64,000 nt of DNA from Leptogranulimonas caecicola (GCF_023168405.1 NZ_AP025285.1:1920001-1984000), one strand, 5' to 3'; positions 34,696 through 43,904 are shown, counted from the stretch's first letter. Made by a program: numbers and translations. Notes: generated from the sequence alone by a model not told the origin.

Positions 34696-35307
34696 CTATT
34701 TGGAGCCCTTCTTGCGCTCGGCTTTGGCCAGGCGCTTGGCTTCCTCGCGCTTGTAGTCCTCGTCGATGATGGCCTGCATGCGCTTTGCGGAGAGACCGGC
34801 TACCGTAGCGTCGGTGTCGCGGCGGATGGGGCGCACCTTCACCCAATCGAAGATGAACGAGCCGATGATGCACACGTAAGCCAGAATGAGGCAGACCATG
34901 GCCAACATGCCCATAGGCGAAGTGATATCTTGGGAGGCGCCGGGGAAGATGAACATGGCCAGCCAGGAGACGGCAGTGAGGGCGAGACCCGCGCCCAGGC
35001 CAACCCACCACACGCGGCGCACCTTGTTGTAGGCGGGGTTTTGGCGCAGCAGGATGTTGCTCACCACGGTGGCGCGGTCGCGGGCGTCTCGCTCGATGCG
35101 CTTTTGCTCCTTGCGCTCCTCCTTGGAGAGAGGGGCGCCGCCAGCGCGGTTCGCAGACTTGGAGCTGCTCTTCCCCGAGCCCTGAGTCACACTGCCGGCA
35201 GCAGCACGCACGGGCTTGGCGCTGGAGGAACTCTTGCGCGCCATGCCGGAGACGCTCTCGGTGCGCTGCTTGACCGAGCGCTCGTTGTTGGGATTGCGGA
35301 TGGACAT
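34696..35307 (-). CDS. Two-span membrane protein of unknown function
   Basis: A 203-residue protein. The first ~95 residues are polar and basic (RKSSSSAKPVRAAAG, SKEERKEQKRIERDARDRA), perhaps partly helical. Two hydrophobic helices follow (VWWVGLGAGLALTAVSWLAMF and MLAMVCLILAYVCIIGSFIF), with a basic tail ending KRLAKAERKKGSK. Such small basic two-span proteins are common and uncharacterised in actinobacteria. The start is three bases after the purC stop with GGAG within purC, so it is co-translated with purC. Confidence 0.7.
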   Translation of the reverse strand: MSIRNPNNERSVKQRTESVSGMARKSSSSAKPVRAAAGSVTQGSGKSSSKSANRAGGAPLSKEERKEQKRIERDARDRATVVSNILLRQNPAYNKVRRVWWVGLGAGLALTAVSWLAMFIFPGASQDITSPMGMLAMVCLILAYVCIIGSFIFDWVKVRPIRRDTDATVAGLSAKRMQAIIDEDYKREEAKRLAKAERKKGSK

Positions 35308-35310
35308 GTA

Positions 35311-36195
35311 TTACTGCTCCTTCATGGGGACAAAAGCGTCGCCCGTAATCTTTTCAAACGCTTCTTTGTAGCGTTTCGAAGTGCCTTCGATGATCTGGGC
35401 AGGCAGATGAGGGGGCTCACCCTGCATGTCCCAGTTGGCCTTGAGCCAGTCGCGCACAAACTGCTTGTCATAGCTGGGCTGCACCTGGCCTTCTTGATAA
35501 CCCTCTTGAGGCCAGAAGCGGCTGGAGTCCGGCGTAAGTGCCTCGTCGATGAGCACCACCTCACCGTCGATAAGGCCAAACTCGAATTTGGTGTCAGCGA
35601 TGATGATGCCTTGCGTGGCTGCATAGTCTGCCGCGGCCTTATAGAGCTTAAGCGATAAATCCCGCAGTTGGGAGGCGATGTCTTCGCCCACAATCTCTAC
35701 GCAGCGTTCATAAGAAATATTCTCATCATGGTCGCCGATGGCCGCTTTGGTGGACGGGGTGAACAACGGCTCGGGAAGCTTGGAGGCCTCAGTGAGGCCC
35801 TCTGGCAGAGAGATGCCGCATACGGTGCCGTCTTCGTCGTAGGTCTTCTTGCCCGAGCCGGTGAGGTAGCCGCGCACGATGCACTCGATGGGCAGCGGCT
35901 GGGCCTTCTTCACCAACATGGCGCGTCCTGCCAGGTAATCTGCGTAGGGCGCGTACTCCTCCGGGAAATCTTCCACCTGGAGGCTCACCATATGATTTGG
36001 AACGATGTCCTTGAACTTGTCAAACCAAAAGGCCGACACCCGGGTGAGCACCTCGCCCTTGGAAGGGATCTCGTCGGGCAAGATGAAGTCGAAGGCACTT
36101 ACGCGGTCGCTGGCTACCATAAGCAGCGTGTCCCCGCAGTCGTAAATGTCGCGCACTTTGCCCGAAGAATCCGGTCGCTTCTCCATAGCCCCCAT
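35311..36195 (-). CDS. purC: Phosphoribosylaminoimidazole-succinocarboxamide synthase
   Basis: Purine synthesis: joins aspartate to CAIR with ATP to give SAICAR. SSGKVRDIYDCGD is the ATP-binding start, and ASDRVSAFDFILPDEIPSKG is the family signature. PIECIVRGYLTGSG and IADTKFEFGLIDGEVVLIDEALTPDSSRFW complete the catalytic set. The start at 36195 has GGGGGAG five bases upstream. It is a 294-residue, full-length, long-form enzyme. purB lies 6 kb away and is not in the same operon. Confidence 0.96.
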   Translation of the reverse strand: MGAMEKRPDSSGKVRDIYDCGDTLLMVASDRVSAFDFILPDEIPSKGEVLTRVSAFWFDKFKDIVPNHMVSLQVEDFPEEYAPYADYLAGRAMLVKKAQPLPIECIVRGYLTGSGKKTYDEDGTVCGISLPEGLTEASKLPEPLFTPSTKAAIGDHDENISYERCVEIVGEDIASQLRDLSLKLYKAAADYAATQGIIIADTKFEFGLIDGEVVLIDEALTPDSSRFWPQEGYQEGQVQPSYDKQFVRDWLKANWDMQGEPPHLPAQIIEGTSKRYKEAFEKITGDAFVPMKEQ

Positions 36196-36339
36196 AGCTC
36201 TCCCCCTAATCACGTCTTGGCACAAACCGGCGCGCGGGCTCGACGCCCACGAGCGCCCCTAAGGTCCCTCTGACCCCAAAGCTCAATCATAGGCCAACGG
36301 ACGCCCGCGCATTTTGGGAGGCTCCCCAAGCATTTCTGT

Positions 36340-36352
36340 TGCCGAGAAACCC
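36340..36352 (+). repeat. Exact copy of the dispersed 13-mer TGCCGAGAAACCC
   Basis: Lies in the gap between purC and the 3' end of the histidine-kinase gene, on the strand opposite to both genes. Confidence 0.9.
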
Positions 36353-36418
36353 ACAACCCTCAGGGCCGGCACTCTAGTGGCGGACCCTTGGGTCCCCGTG
36401 GCTGAAGCCCAAGCGTCC

Positions 36419-37972
36419 TTACTCTTTGGAGGAGCGAGTGCGGCTGTTGCGGGGCTGCTCTGCAGGCAGGTGGACGGTGAAGACGGAACCGCGTCCCAGC
36501 TCGGACTTCACCTCGATGAAGCCGTTGTGCTTGGACACGATCTCCTTTACCAGCGACAGTCCCACGCCCAGGCCGCCCGAGACGCGCTCGCGGCTGGCGT
36601 CCGAGCGCCAAAAACGCGAGAATACGCGGGACAGGTCCTCCTCGGCAATGCCGATGCCGGTGTCTGCTACCGAGATGGTGATGTCTTGGCCCTCGCGGCC
36701 CACCTGTACAAAGACGTGGCCGCCCTCGGGTGTGTAGCGCATGGCATTGCTCATAAGATTGATAACGGCCTGCTTGAGCATGTCGGGGTCGGCAGCGATA
36801 GTGAGCTCTTGGGAAGAGGCGCGCTGCTCGTAGGTAAGGGTGAGGTCCTGGTCTTTGAAGAGGCCTTCCTGGCTCTCCACCAGACCGTGGACCAGCTGGC
36901 CCACATCGGTGGGCTCGAGCTTTACCGCCGTGGTGCCGTTCTCGATGCGCGACAGGCGCAGCATGGCGTCTACCAGGCGCGACAGGCGACGCACCTCGCT
37001 GGCCACCAGGCCCAGGTGCTCGTCGTCTGCAGGCAGCACGCCGTCTTGCATGGCCTCGACGTTTACCAGCATGGCCATAAGGGGCGTGCGCAGCTCATGA
37101 GCCACATCGGAGGTGAGGCGATGCTCCATCTTGAAGTCGCGCTCCATGGTGTTGGCCATGTCGTCGAAAGTCTCGCCCAGCTGGCCCAAGTCATCGTCGC
37201 CGGTGACGCCGGTGCGCGCGGTGAGGTCTCCGTTGGAGATGGCTTTGGCGGTGTTGGAGATACGCTTGATGGGGCGGGTGAGCGAGCGCGAGATGAACAC
37301 GCCCATGATGCATGCCAGCGGGATGGCTGCGCAGGCAGCGGCCACGATGGCGCCATAGGAATTCTTGCGAAACACGGTGTCGCTCTTGGTGAGTAGGGCG
37401 TCTGAGCCCAAAGCCCAGACGCGCACGGTGCCCACCTGGCTGCCATTGGCCATCACCGGGGCGCTCACCACCGAGCCTGCCTGAGCAGGCGCCAACGACA
37501 CCGAAGGCTCCACCTCACCGTCGCCAAAGTTGCCGCCGGCAGGCCAGGTGTCGTCATAGAGGATGATGCCCTTGGAGCTCACCAGCTGAATGCCCACGTC
37601 AGAGACCTGGGAGCTGGCCGCCTGAGCGGTATCCAGGGTCTCCTGGCCCCATCCGCCGACCTCCTCATAGGTGCGGCCCAACAGCAGCGCCGTGTTGTCT
37701 GCGGTGCGCTTCATGTTCTCGCGGGTGTAGCTTTGGAACTGGCCTTCCCACACCACGGACAGCACTACCACCAACAGGGCTGCGGTCATCACCGCAGTGA
37801 GAGCGAAGGCCAGGATGAGCTTGGAAGAAAACGACTGGGTAGAGCCGTTGTGCGCTCGAGAGGTGGACCAAGCAGCGCCCTCGCTCCCCTCCTCCGATGC
37901 GAGAGGGGAACGGTGGGGCTGCTCAGTCTCTTGAGTTGTGTAGTTGGAGTCCCGTGCAACCGGTGGCGTCAC
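36419..37972 (-). CDS. Sensor histidine kinase
   Basis: A 517-residue membrane kinase. Helix 1 is SKLILAFALTAVMTAALLVV, followed by an extracellular sensor of ~150 residues and helix 2 (IVAAACAAIPLACIMGVFIS). HAMP (SLTRPIKRISNTAKAISNGD) follows. Then HisKA has VAHELRTPLMAML with the phosphorylated histidine, and HATPase_c has N-box LMSNAMRY, ADTGIGIAEED and GGLGVGLSLV. Starts at GTG 37972, 17 bases after the response-regulator stop; the N-terminal ~45 residues are polar. The pair resembles envelope-stress or phosphate-type systems, but the signal is unknown. Confidence 0.92.
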   Translation of the reverse strand: MTPPVARDSNYTTQETEQPHRSPLASEEGSEGAAWSTSRAHNGSTQSFSSKLILAFALTAVMTAALLVVVLSVVWEGQFQSYTRENMKRTADNTALLLGRTYEEVGGWGQETLDTAQAASSQVSDVGIQLVSSKGIILYDDTWPAGGNFGDGEVEPSVSLAPAQAGSVVSAPVMANGSQVGTVRVWALGSDALLTKSDTVFRKNSYGAIVAAACAAIPLACIMGVFISRSLTRPIKRISNTAKAISNGDLTARTGVTGDDDLGQLGETFDDMANTMERDFKMEHRLTSDVAHELRTPLMAMLVNVEAMQDGVLPADDEHLGLVASEVRRLSRLVDAMLRLSRIENGTTAVKLEPTDVGQLVHGLVESQEGLFKDQDLTLTYEQRASSQELTIAADPDMLKQAVINLMSNAMRYTPEGGHVFVQVGREGQDITISVADTGIGIAEEDLSRVFSRFWRSDASRERVSGGLGVGLSLVKEIVSKHNGFIEVKSELGRGSVFTVHLPAEQPRNSRTRSSKE

Positions 37973-37989
37973 TGGCTAAGGTCCAAATC

Positions 37990-38706
37990 CTAGGCGTGAT
38001 CCGCGGGCTTCTCGGGAGCCTCAAAGCGGTAGCCCACACCATGCACCGTGTAGAGCCACTTGGGATTGCGAGGGTCGTCGCCCAGCTTGGCGCGCAGGTT
38101 CTTTACGTGGGAGTCGATGGTGCGCTCATAGCCCTCGAAGTCGTAGCCCAGCACCTTTTCTACCAGCTCCATGCGGGTGTAGACGCGGCCGGGATAGCGG
38201 GCCAAGGTGGTGAGCAGCTTGAACTCGGAAGCGGTGAGATCCACCTCTTTGCCCTCCACCATGACCTTGTGGCCGGAGATGTCGATGACCAGATCGCCAA
38301 AGTCCAGCACCTCTACCTGAGGCTCCGGCTCCATGCGGGCGCGGCGCAAAAGGGCGCGCACGCGGGCCACCAGCTCGCGGGGAGAGAAGGGCTTGATAAG
38401 GTAGTCGTCTGCGCCCAGCTCCAAGCCGATGATGCGGTCTTCTACCTCGCCCTTGGCGGTGAGCATGATGATGGGCACGTCGGAGGTGTCGCGAATGGCG
38501 CGGCACACGCGCTCGCCGGAGAGCTTGGGCAGCATGAGGTCGAGGATGATGAGGTCAAAGGTGTGCTTCTCGAACTCCTCGACGGCCGATTGCCCGTCGC
38601 CCACCGAGCGCACCCAGTAGCCCTCGCGCTCAAGATAGGCCTGCACAGCGTCGCGAATGACCTTCTCGTCTTCTACCAACAGGATACGTTTAGCATCTGA
38701 AGCCAT
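37990..38706 (-). CDS. OmpR/PhoB-family response regulator
   Basis: Partner of the histidine kinase just downstream. The receiver domain starts KRILLVEDEKVIRDAV, with the phosphoacceptor aspartate in LIILDLMLPKLSG and the switch lysine in DDYLIKPFSPREL. The C-terminal winged helix (DLTASEFKLLTTLARYPGRV, IDSHVKNLRAKLGDD, YTVHGVGYRFE) binds promoter DNA. From the ATG at 38706, with GGGGAGG upstream, it is 238 residues, normal for the family. Confidence 0.95.
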   Translation of the reverse strand: MASDAKRILLVEDEKVIRDAVQAYLEREGYWVRSVGDGQSAVEEFEKHTFDLIILDLMLPKLSGERVCRAIRDTSDVPIIMLTAKGEVEDRIIGLELGADDYLIKPFSPRELVARVRALLRRARMEPEPQVEVLDFGDLVIDISGHKVMVEGKEVDLTASEFKLLTTLARYPGRVYTRMELVEKVLGYDFEGYERTIDSHVKNLRAKLGDDPRNPKWLYTVHGVGYRFEAPEKPADHA

Positions 38707-38874
38707 GACAGCCTCCCCGTTCTCAAAAGTAAGGGAAACGCCCCGAGCGGACCTCTCCACATATCTGAACATCCCTAGTTTACCCCACATGGCCCTAAGT
38801 TCATTCCAGCGGGCGCCTAACGGTTTCGCAACCTATGTGTCCCCTATTTGTAAGGAACCCCCAGGCGACCTGGC

Positions 38875-38887
38875 TGCCGAGAAACCC
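38875..38887 (+). repeat. Exact copy of the dispersed 13-mer TGCCGAGAAACCC
   Basis: Lies 31 bases past the stop of the lipoprotein gene (38918) and on the opposite strand, with a GCTTC/GAAGC stem beside it. Confidence 0.9.
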
Positions 38888-38917
38888 CCGCTTCCAGGGC
38901 TGAAGCCCGCTGGTGGG

Positions 38918-40411
38918 CTAGGAGACCTTGAAGGCTCGCACCACTACTGCCGAAGGGTAGGAGGTGGAGGGGTCTTTCACCGTGGCAAAGGTGACGAAGT
39001 CTTGGCAGGTGCCTATGCGGGCCGGATACTCACCATAGTCTACGGAGCGGTCCTCGGCTGCCAGGGTGCCATAGGTGGCATTGGCCAGATCTGCCACCAC
39101 GTAGGAGGCGCGGTTCTTGACGATGAAAGTATTGACCGTGCCTGCCGGAGGCGCCGAGGGCTCGCGAGAGATGGCGACATAGCTGCCGTCGTCCTGGGCG
39201 ACATAGGTGCCCATCTTGCCCAAAAGACCGCCGGACTGGTAGTTGGCCTCGATCTGGAAAGCCAGGCGCCCACCCAAAAGCACCGCGGAAAACGGCCTGA
39301 TGGACTGGGGCAACACCAACTCGTCTTTGGCGGAAGCCAAGTCGTCGCTCAGGCTGTAGCTGCGGATGGCGTAGTGGACCGCGCCGTCGCGATCGTCGCG
39401 AGGCACGCAGACCAGCTGACCCTCGGACACCGTGGGAGCACAGGCGAAGCGGCCGTGGGACACGATTTTTGCCTCGCCTTTGGACTGGCCGGCCTTCCAG
39501 AGGAAGCAGGTGGAATCCTGCGAGGTCTTGGCGCCGCCGGCCACCGGCATCACATACCAGATGACCTGGTTGCCGCTGCACACCAGCTGAGGCGGGTCCC
39601 AATCTTTGTCGCCGGAATAGAGCTCCAAGGCGTTGCCGGTGAGCGCGCCGTTGGAAAAGGCGCTGCCGTAGAGGCGCCAGTCGCCGCTCACCACGTCCAA
39701 CTCGACCCAGGCATAGACGGAGTCCGAGCACCTGGCCTCATAAATCACGAAATTGGCGCCGCCAGAGAGCGGCTTGTCTACCACAGTGGCAAGGCTGCCG
39801 GCTGCCACTGAAAACGCTCCTGCCGAGACCGGCGGATAGGGAGTGTCTCCCGTGAGCGTCGCCGCGATCCAGTTGCCCTCCGAAGGGTAGAGCACCGTGC
39901 CCAGCGCCACTTGCCAGCGCCCGACCTCGGCAAGGTTGGGCGCGCCCTCCACATAGGAGTAGTCGTCCATCACCTGGACGGCGTCTTTCTCATCCACCTG
40001 GGCCGGAGCCACCAGGTCTTGGGAGGCCGCGTCTTTGGCGCAACCCTGTATGGAGCTCACTACCGACCCAGCCGCAGCCAGCCCGCCCAGCCCCAGCGCG
40101 CCTTTGATGAGCGTGCGGCGGTCAAAGGAGCCGGGAGCAGGCGCGCCAGAAGGACGTGCCGAGAAAGACGGCCCCAGCGGCCTGGAAGACTGTCCCTGTG
40201 CAGCCCCTGCACGCTGAGGGCCCTGCTGCCGCTGACCGGCAGATCGCGGCGCTGCCGCAGGGCGCACTTGAGAAGCCGGGCGGAAGGTCTTAGAAGATGA
40301 AGTTGTGTGAGAGGCCCTGGGCGTGGAGCGCCGCGCTTGGGAGGCGCGAGGCCGACTGGCGACCTGACGGCCCTGCGTGCGAGGCGTGCCCTGAGATTGG
40401 CGAAAAGCCAT
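38918..40411 (-). CDS. Predicted Tat-exported lipoprotein with unusual N-terminal extension
   Basis: A 497-residue protein from ATG 40411, with GGAGG nine bases upstream, five bases after the TSCPD gene stop. Residues 1-95 are low-complexity Arg/Ser/Pro/Gln sequence. Then F-D-R98-R99-TLIKG, a hydrophobic stretch and a lipobox IQGC (C124) suggest twin-arginine export and lipid anchoring. The mature part (~370 residues) has repeating beta-strand pairs with Trp and Gly (GDWRLYGSAF, QVIWYVMPVAGG, GEAKIVSHGRFACAP), suggestive of a beta-propeller. I do not recognise a family. Tat is used for pre-folded or cofactor proteins. Confidence 0.7.
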   Translation of the reverse strand: MAFRQSQGTPRTQGRQVASRPRASQARRSTPRASHTTSSSKTFRPASQVRPAAAPRSAGQRQQGPQRAGAAQGQSSRPLGPSFSARPSGAPAPGSFDRRTLIKGALGLGGLAAAGSVVSSIQGCAKDAASQDLVAPAQVDEKDAVQVMDDYSYVEGAPNLAEVGRWQVALGTVLYPSEGNWIAATLTGDTPYPPVSAGAFSVAAGSLATVVDKPLSGGANFVIYEARCSDSVYAWVELDVVSGDWRLYGSAFSNGALTGNALELYSGDKDWDPPQLVCSGNQVIWYVMPVAGGAKTSQDSTCFLWKAGQSKGEAKIVSHGRFACAPTVSEGQLVCVPRDDRDGAVHYAIRSYSLSDDLASAKDELVLPQSIRPFSAVLLGGRLAFQIEANYQSGGLLGKMGTYVAQDDGSYVAISREPSAPPAGTVNTFIVKNRASYVVADLANATYGTLAAEDRSVDYGEYPARIGTCQDFVTFATVKDPSTSYPSAVVVRAFKVS

Positions 40412-40415
40412 GGAC

Positions 40416-40697
40416 TTAAGCCTCCATGGCAGCAGCCGCTGCCTGCTCTTGGCCTTGGCGCAGGGCAGCCGCCAGCTGATCTGCGCAGGAGGTGGCCCGA
40501 CGACCACAAGTGTTGCCGGCGAGGAGGGCTGCGATCTTCTCGGCAGGTTGACCGGCTACGAGCTTGGAAACGGCTTTGAGATTGCCGTTGCAACCTCCGT
40601 CGAAAGCCACAGACTCGATGGTGGAACCGTCATCAGAAAGCGAAATATGAATAGCCCGGGCGCAGACGCCGCGGGGCTTGAAGTCATAGGCGAACAT
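40416..40697 (-). CDS. TSCPD-domain protein (TIGR03905-like)
   Basis: A 93-residue protein. FKPRGVCARAIHISL, VAFDGGCNGNLKAV, LAGNTCGRRATSCADQLA contain the spaced cysteines (about positions 12, 33, 62 and 68) of the TSCPD domain, also seen at the end of some ribonucleotide reductases. The function of stand-alone members is not settled. The ATG at 40697 lies just six bases past a strong hairpin whose 3' arm (AAAAGGGG) would supply the ribosome-binding site, so its translation may be controlled by that fold. It is followed five bases later by the lipoprotein gene. Confidence 0.8.
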   Translation of the reverse strand: MFAYDFKPRGVCARAIHISLSDDGSTIESVAFDGGCNGNLKAVSKLVAGQPAEKIAALLAGNTCGRRATSCADQLAAALRQGQEQAAAAAMEA

Positions 40698-40703
40698 ACA
40701 GAT

Positions 40704-40748
40704 AAAACCCCTTTTCGTCCTAGAGAGTATACGACGAGAAGGGGTTTT
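40704..40748 (-). terminator. pepV terminator overlapping the ribosome-binding site of the TSCPD gene
   Basis: A 16-bp stem (AAAACCCCTTCTCGTC with GACGAAAAGGGGTTTT, one G-T pair) with a 13-base loop. It ends transcripts from pepV (stop at 40884). It also hides the AAAAGGGG that precedes the next start codon. The opposite strand ends in TTTTTC, so it would work both ways. Confidence 0.85.
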
Positions 40749-40883
40749 TCAGGTGACGTCCACGGTGTCTGCGCGAGGCGACCACTAATCCTACAAATAC
40801 CTAGTGTCTAGTAGGTATTTAGAGCCGCCCCCTCGCTGAACCCGCGCTCCAATTGGGCGGCATCCCCGCTGGCGCCGCCGCAG

Positions 40884-42272
40884 CTAGAGATTCATCAGGC
40901 GGCCGATGGCATCGATGTAGATGGCCAAGGCGCGCTTGAGGGAGGCCTCGGACACGGCCTCGTTGGGACCATGCATGGAGCCGGCCCACTCAGGCTTGTT
41001 GGGGTCGTCCTCCTCGGGGCCAAAAGAGACGCCGTGGGCGAACTTGCGGGCATAGGTGCCCCCGCCCATGGTGAAGGCTTTGGCAGGGGTCCCGGTGACC
41101 TGGGAGTAGGCAGCCAGCAGAGCCTCGACCTCGGGCGATGTGGGATCCAGGTAGAAGGGCTCTTTGACGTGGGGTTTGGCGGTAGCCAGGCCGGCGCGCT
41201 CGGCGGCAGCGAAGAGCTGCGAATGAATGTGCTCGGAGGTGACAGAGGGCGGGAAGCGCACGTCCACGCTCAGGGTGAAGCGCTGGTCGCAAGTCTTAGC
41301 CACGCCGCACACCAGAGTGAGGGGGTCGAAGCGCTCGTCAGTGGCGGCCAGCCCCAGCGCGGCGCCGCTGGTGTTCATAAGGGACTGCAAGAAGCCCAGG
41401 AAGGCGCCCTGCTCGGCCTGGTCGTAGAGCTGGTTGGCCAGCAGATAGGAGGCCAGCACGCCCAGCGCGTTCACCGTGCCGGCGGGAATGGACGCATGGC
41501 CGCCCACACCCTGAGCCAGCACCTGAGTGGTGCCGTCTTCCAGGGCCCTCAGGGTAATGCCTGGAAACTCCGGGCAGTCCTCGGGCGCCTTGCGCACCAC
41601 TGCGCGGGCCTCGCCAGGGATGGCGTTGTGCACCGTGCCGGCCTCCAGAGACACCAGCGTGCCGCCGGCGATGGGACCCGAGGTGAACTCGGTCACAAAG
41701 ACGCCCTTCTCGCCGCAGCCCACAGGAAACTCGGCGTCAGGGGTGAACAAGAACCAAGGCTCGCCCATGCGCTCCAGGTAGGTGGGCACATCTGCCATCT
41801 CGGTCTCTTCATTGACGCCCACGATGCAGCGCAGGGTGCGCGGCAGCTTGAGGCCGCGACGCTTAAAATACTCGGCCGCCCAGAGAGACAGCACGAAGGG
41901 CCCTTTGTCGTCGATGACGCCGCGGCCCATGAGATAGCCGTCGCGGCGCTCCATCTTAAAGGGATCACCGGCCCAACCGGGGCCCGCCGGCACCACGTCC
42001 ACATGGGCGATAGTGGCCAGCACCTCGTCGGAGGCGCCTGGAAGATCGGCATAGCCGATGTAGCCGTCCAGATCATGGGATTCCAGCCCTAGGCGCGACG
42101 CGATGCCCAGCGCCACGTCCAACGCCTGCCGAGGCCCAGGCCCAAAGGGACTCCCCGGCGCCGCCGCCCCTAAATCCTCCACCGAATCCACGGCTACCAG
42201 CGCCGCAATATCGTCGAGCACCTGCGGCCACACCTCGTCGATATAGCGCGCCACATCCTCAGGAATCGCCAT
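40884..42272 (-). CDS. pepV: M20-family dipeptidase (PepV-like)
   Basis: A 462-residue di-zinc peptidase that cleaves dipeptides in the cytoplasm. LATIAHVDVVPAGPGW holds the first histidine and catalytic aspartate. LMGRGVIDDKGP gives the bridging aspartate, VGVNEETEMADV the general-base glutamate pair, and FTPDAEFPVGCGEKG the next ligand. FTMGGGTYARKFAHGVSFGP near the end gives the last histidine region. All metal ligands seem present. No signal peptide is visible. The start lies about 280 bases from purB. Confidence 0.93.
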   Translation of the reverse strand: MAIPEDVARYIDEVWPQVLDDIAALVAVDSVEDLGAAAPGSPFGPGPRQALDVALGIASRLGLESHDLDGYIGYADLPGASDEVLATIAHVDVVPAGPGWAGDPFKMERRDGYLMGRGVIDDKGPFVLSLWAAEYFKRRGLKLPRTLRCIVGVNEETEMADVPTYLERMGEPWFLFTPDAEFPVGCGEKGVFVTEFTSGPIAGGTLVSLEAGTVHNAIPGEARAVVRKAPEDCPEFPGITLRALEDGTTQVLAQGVGGHASIPAGTVNALGVLASYLLANQLYDQAEQGAFLGFLQSLMNTSGAALGLAATDERFDPLTLVCGVAKTCDQRFTLSVDVRFPPSVTSEHIHSQLFAAAERAGLATAKPHVKEPFYLDPTSPEVEALLAAYSQVTGTPAKAFTMGGGTYARKFAHGVSFGPEEDDPNKPEWAGSMHGPNEAVSEASLKRALAIYIDAIGRLMNL

Positions 42273-42443
42273 GGTCGTCTCCCTTTCATCCTGTTGCTCA
42301 GGTGTGCCTTATGCGCCTGCTCACAACACGCAGCGCGCGCAGACCGCAACATGCGCCCGGAGGCACCCCGCAACCCTTATTCATATCCGTGGTTTTGTGC
42401 CCCACAAGAGTCCCTCTATTCGCGCGACGCCTCCAAAACTTGC

Positions 42444-42505
42444 TGCCGAGAAACCCTTCCTTCCCACCGGCGAGCGCCAAGGAAGGATGCACGGGTTTCT
42501 CGGCA
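42444..42505. repeat. Head-to-head pair of the 13-mer forming a hairpin
   Basis: TGCCGAGAAACCC at 42444-42456 and its exact reverse complement at 42493-42505 can pair over 13 bases, with TTCCTTCC/GGAAGGA inside. It lies 50-110 bases beyond the purB stop and could act as its terminator, although there is no T-run longer than TTT. Confidence 0.85.
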
Positions 42506-42554
42506 AGGAAAGATACTGCGCGACCAGGGATCCTAGGGGATGAGGCCAGAGAAG

Positions 42555-43904
42555 CTAGCCCTCGAAGGAGAGGGCCTCGACTCGGTCAAAGACGCTGTCC
42601 ACACGACCCAAGAAGCTGCGGGGATCGAAGATGGCGTCCAGCTGGCCTTGGGTGAGGGGGCAGCGGGGGTCGGCAATGAGCTTCTCTTCGAAGGTGGTGC
42701 CGAGCTCGCCCTGCTGGATCTCGCGCCAGGTGGCCATGGCGTTTTCCTGCACCACCTTGTAGGCATCCTCGCGGCTCATACCGGTGTCGACCAGGGCCAG
42801 AAGCACCTTGGAGGAGTAGATGAGGCCGCGGGTCTTGTTGAGGTTGGCCATCATCTGAGCCGGGTAGAGCACCAGGCCGTCCACGATGCGAATGAGGCAG
42901 GCGAGCATGTGGTCCAAGGCGATGAAGGAGTCGGCCAAAGCCACGCGCTCGGCCGAGGAGTGTGAGATGTCGCGCTCGTGCCAGAGGGCCACGTTGTCAA
43001 AGGAGACCTGGGCGTTAGCCTTGACAACGCGCGCCAAGCCGCAGACCTTCTCAACGGTGATGGGGTTACGCTTGTGAGGCATGGCGCTCGACCCCTTTTG
43101 GCCGGCGCGGAAAGGCTCCTCTACCTCGAGGGTGTCCGTGCGCTGGAGGTTGCGGATCTCGGTGGCGATGCGCTCGCAGGTGGCGGCCACACAGGCCAGG
43201 ACGCCGGCCAGGTAGGCATGATGATCGCGGCTGATGACCTGGGTGGACAGCGGGTCGGCCACAAGGCCCAGCTTTTCGCACACATAGGCCTCGACGCGGG
43301 GATCGATGGATGAGTAGGTGCCCACCGCGCCGGAGATGGCTCCCACCGCCACGTTTGCCCGGGCGTCTTCCAGACGCTCCAGGTCGCGCTTGAGCTCGAA
43401 GGCCCAGCTGGCGAACTTCATGCCAAAGGTCATGGGCTCGGCATGAATGCCGTGGGTGCGGCCCACGCACAAAGTGTCGCGCTCCTCCAGCGCCCGACGG
43501 CGGCAGATCTCGCCTAAGCGGCGCACGTCGTCGATGAGGATGTCTGTGGCTTGCACCAGCTGGAAGCAGAGTGCCGTATCGCCCAGATCCGAGCTGGTCA
43601 TGCCATAGTGCACATGGCGGCTGGGTTTGGGCTCGCCCTCGGGGATGTGTGCGTCGATGTGCTCGCCCATATTGGTGAGGAATGCGATGACGTCGTGGTT
43701 TGTCACCGCTTCGATAGCGTCTACCTCGTCTACGTCAAAGCCAGCATGTTCGCGGATGTAAGCCGCCTCTTCTGGAGTGATGTCGGTGGCGCCCAGCAGC
43801 GCGTGAGCCTCGCAGGCCAACACCTCGATCTCCTGCCAGATGGCGTACTTGTTTTCCAGCGAGAAGATATAACCCATCTCCGGACGGGTGTAGCGATCGA
43901 TCAT
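42555..43904 (-). CDS. purB: Adenylosuccinate lyase
   Basis: Purine synthesis: releases fumarate from SAICAR and adenylosuccinate. GSSAMPHKRNPITVEK is the fumarase/aspartase-superfamily signature loop. VGRTHGIHAEPMTFG holds the catalytic histidine, and MTSSDLGDTALC is the substrate-binding segment. ATG 43904 is preferred to the one at 43928 because AGAGGA lies seven bases upstream. It is 449 residues, a normal length for the group. No terminator with a T-run follows; the paired 13-mer hairpin lies there. Confidence 0.96.
   Translation of the reverse strand: MIDRYTRPEMGYIFSLENKYAIWQEIEVLACEAHALLGATDITPEEAAYIREHAGFDVDEVDAIEAVTNHDVIAFLTNMGEHIDAHIPEGEPKPSRHVHYGMTSSDLGDTALCFQLVQATDILIDDVRRLGEICRRRALEERDTLCVGRTHGIHAEPMTFGMKFASWAFELKRDLERLEDARANVAVGAISGAVGTYSSIDPRVEAYVCEKLGLVADPLSTQVISRDHHAYLAGVLACVAATCERIATEIRNLQRTDTLEVEEPFRAGQKGSSAMPHKRNPITVEKVCGLARVVKANAQVSFDNVALWHERDISHSSAERVALADSFIALDHMLACLIRIVDGLVLYPAQMMANLNKTRGLIYSSKVLLALVDTGMSREDAYKVVQENAMATWREIQQGELGTTFEEKLIADPRCPLTQGQLDAIFDPRSFLGRVDSVFDRVEALSFEG

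Noticed and set aside
40971-42092. 373-codon open frame antisense to pepV
   Set aside because: pepV has complete metal-binding motifs; the antisense frame is an artefact of GC-rich third positions.
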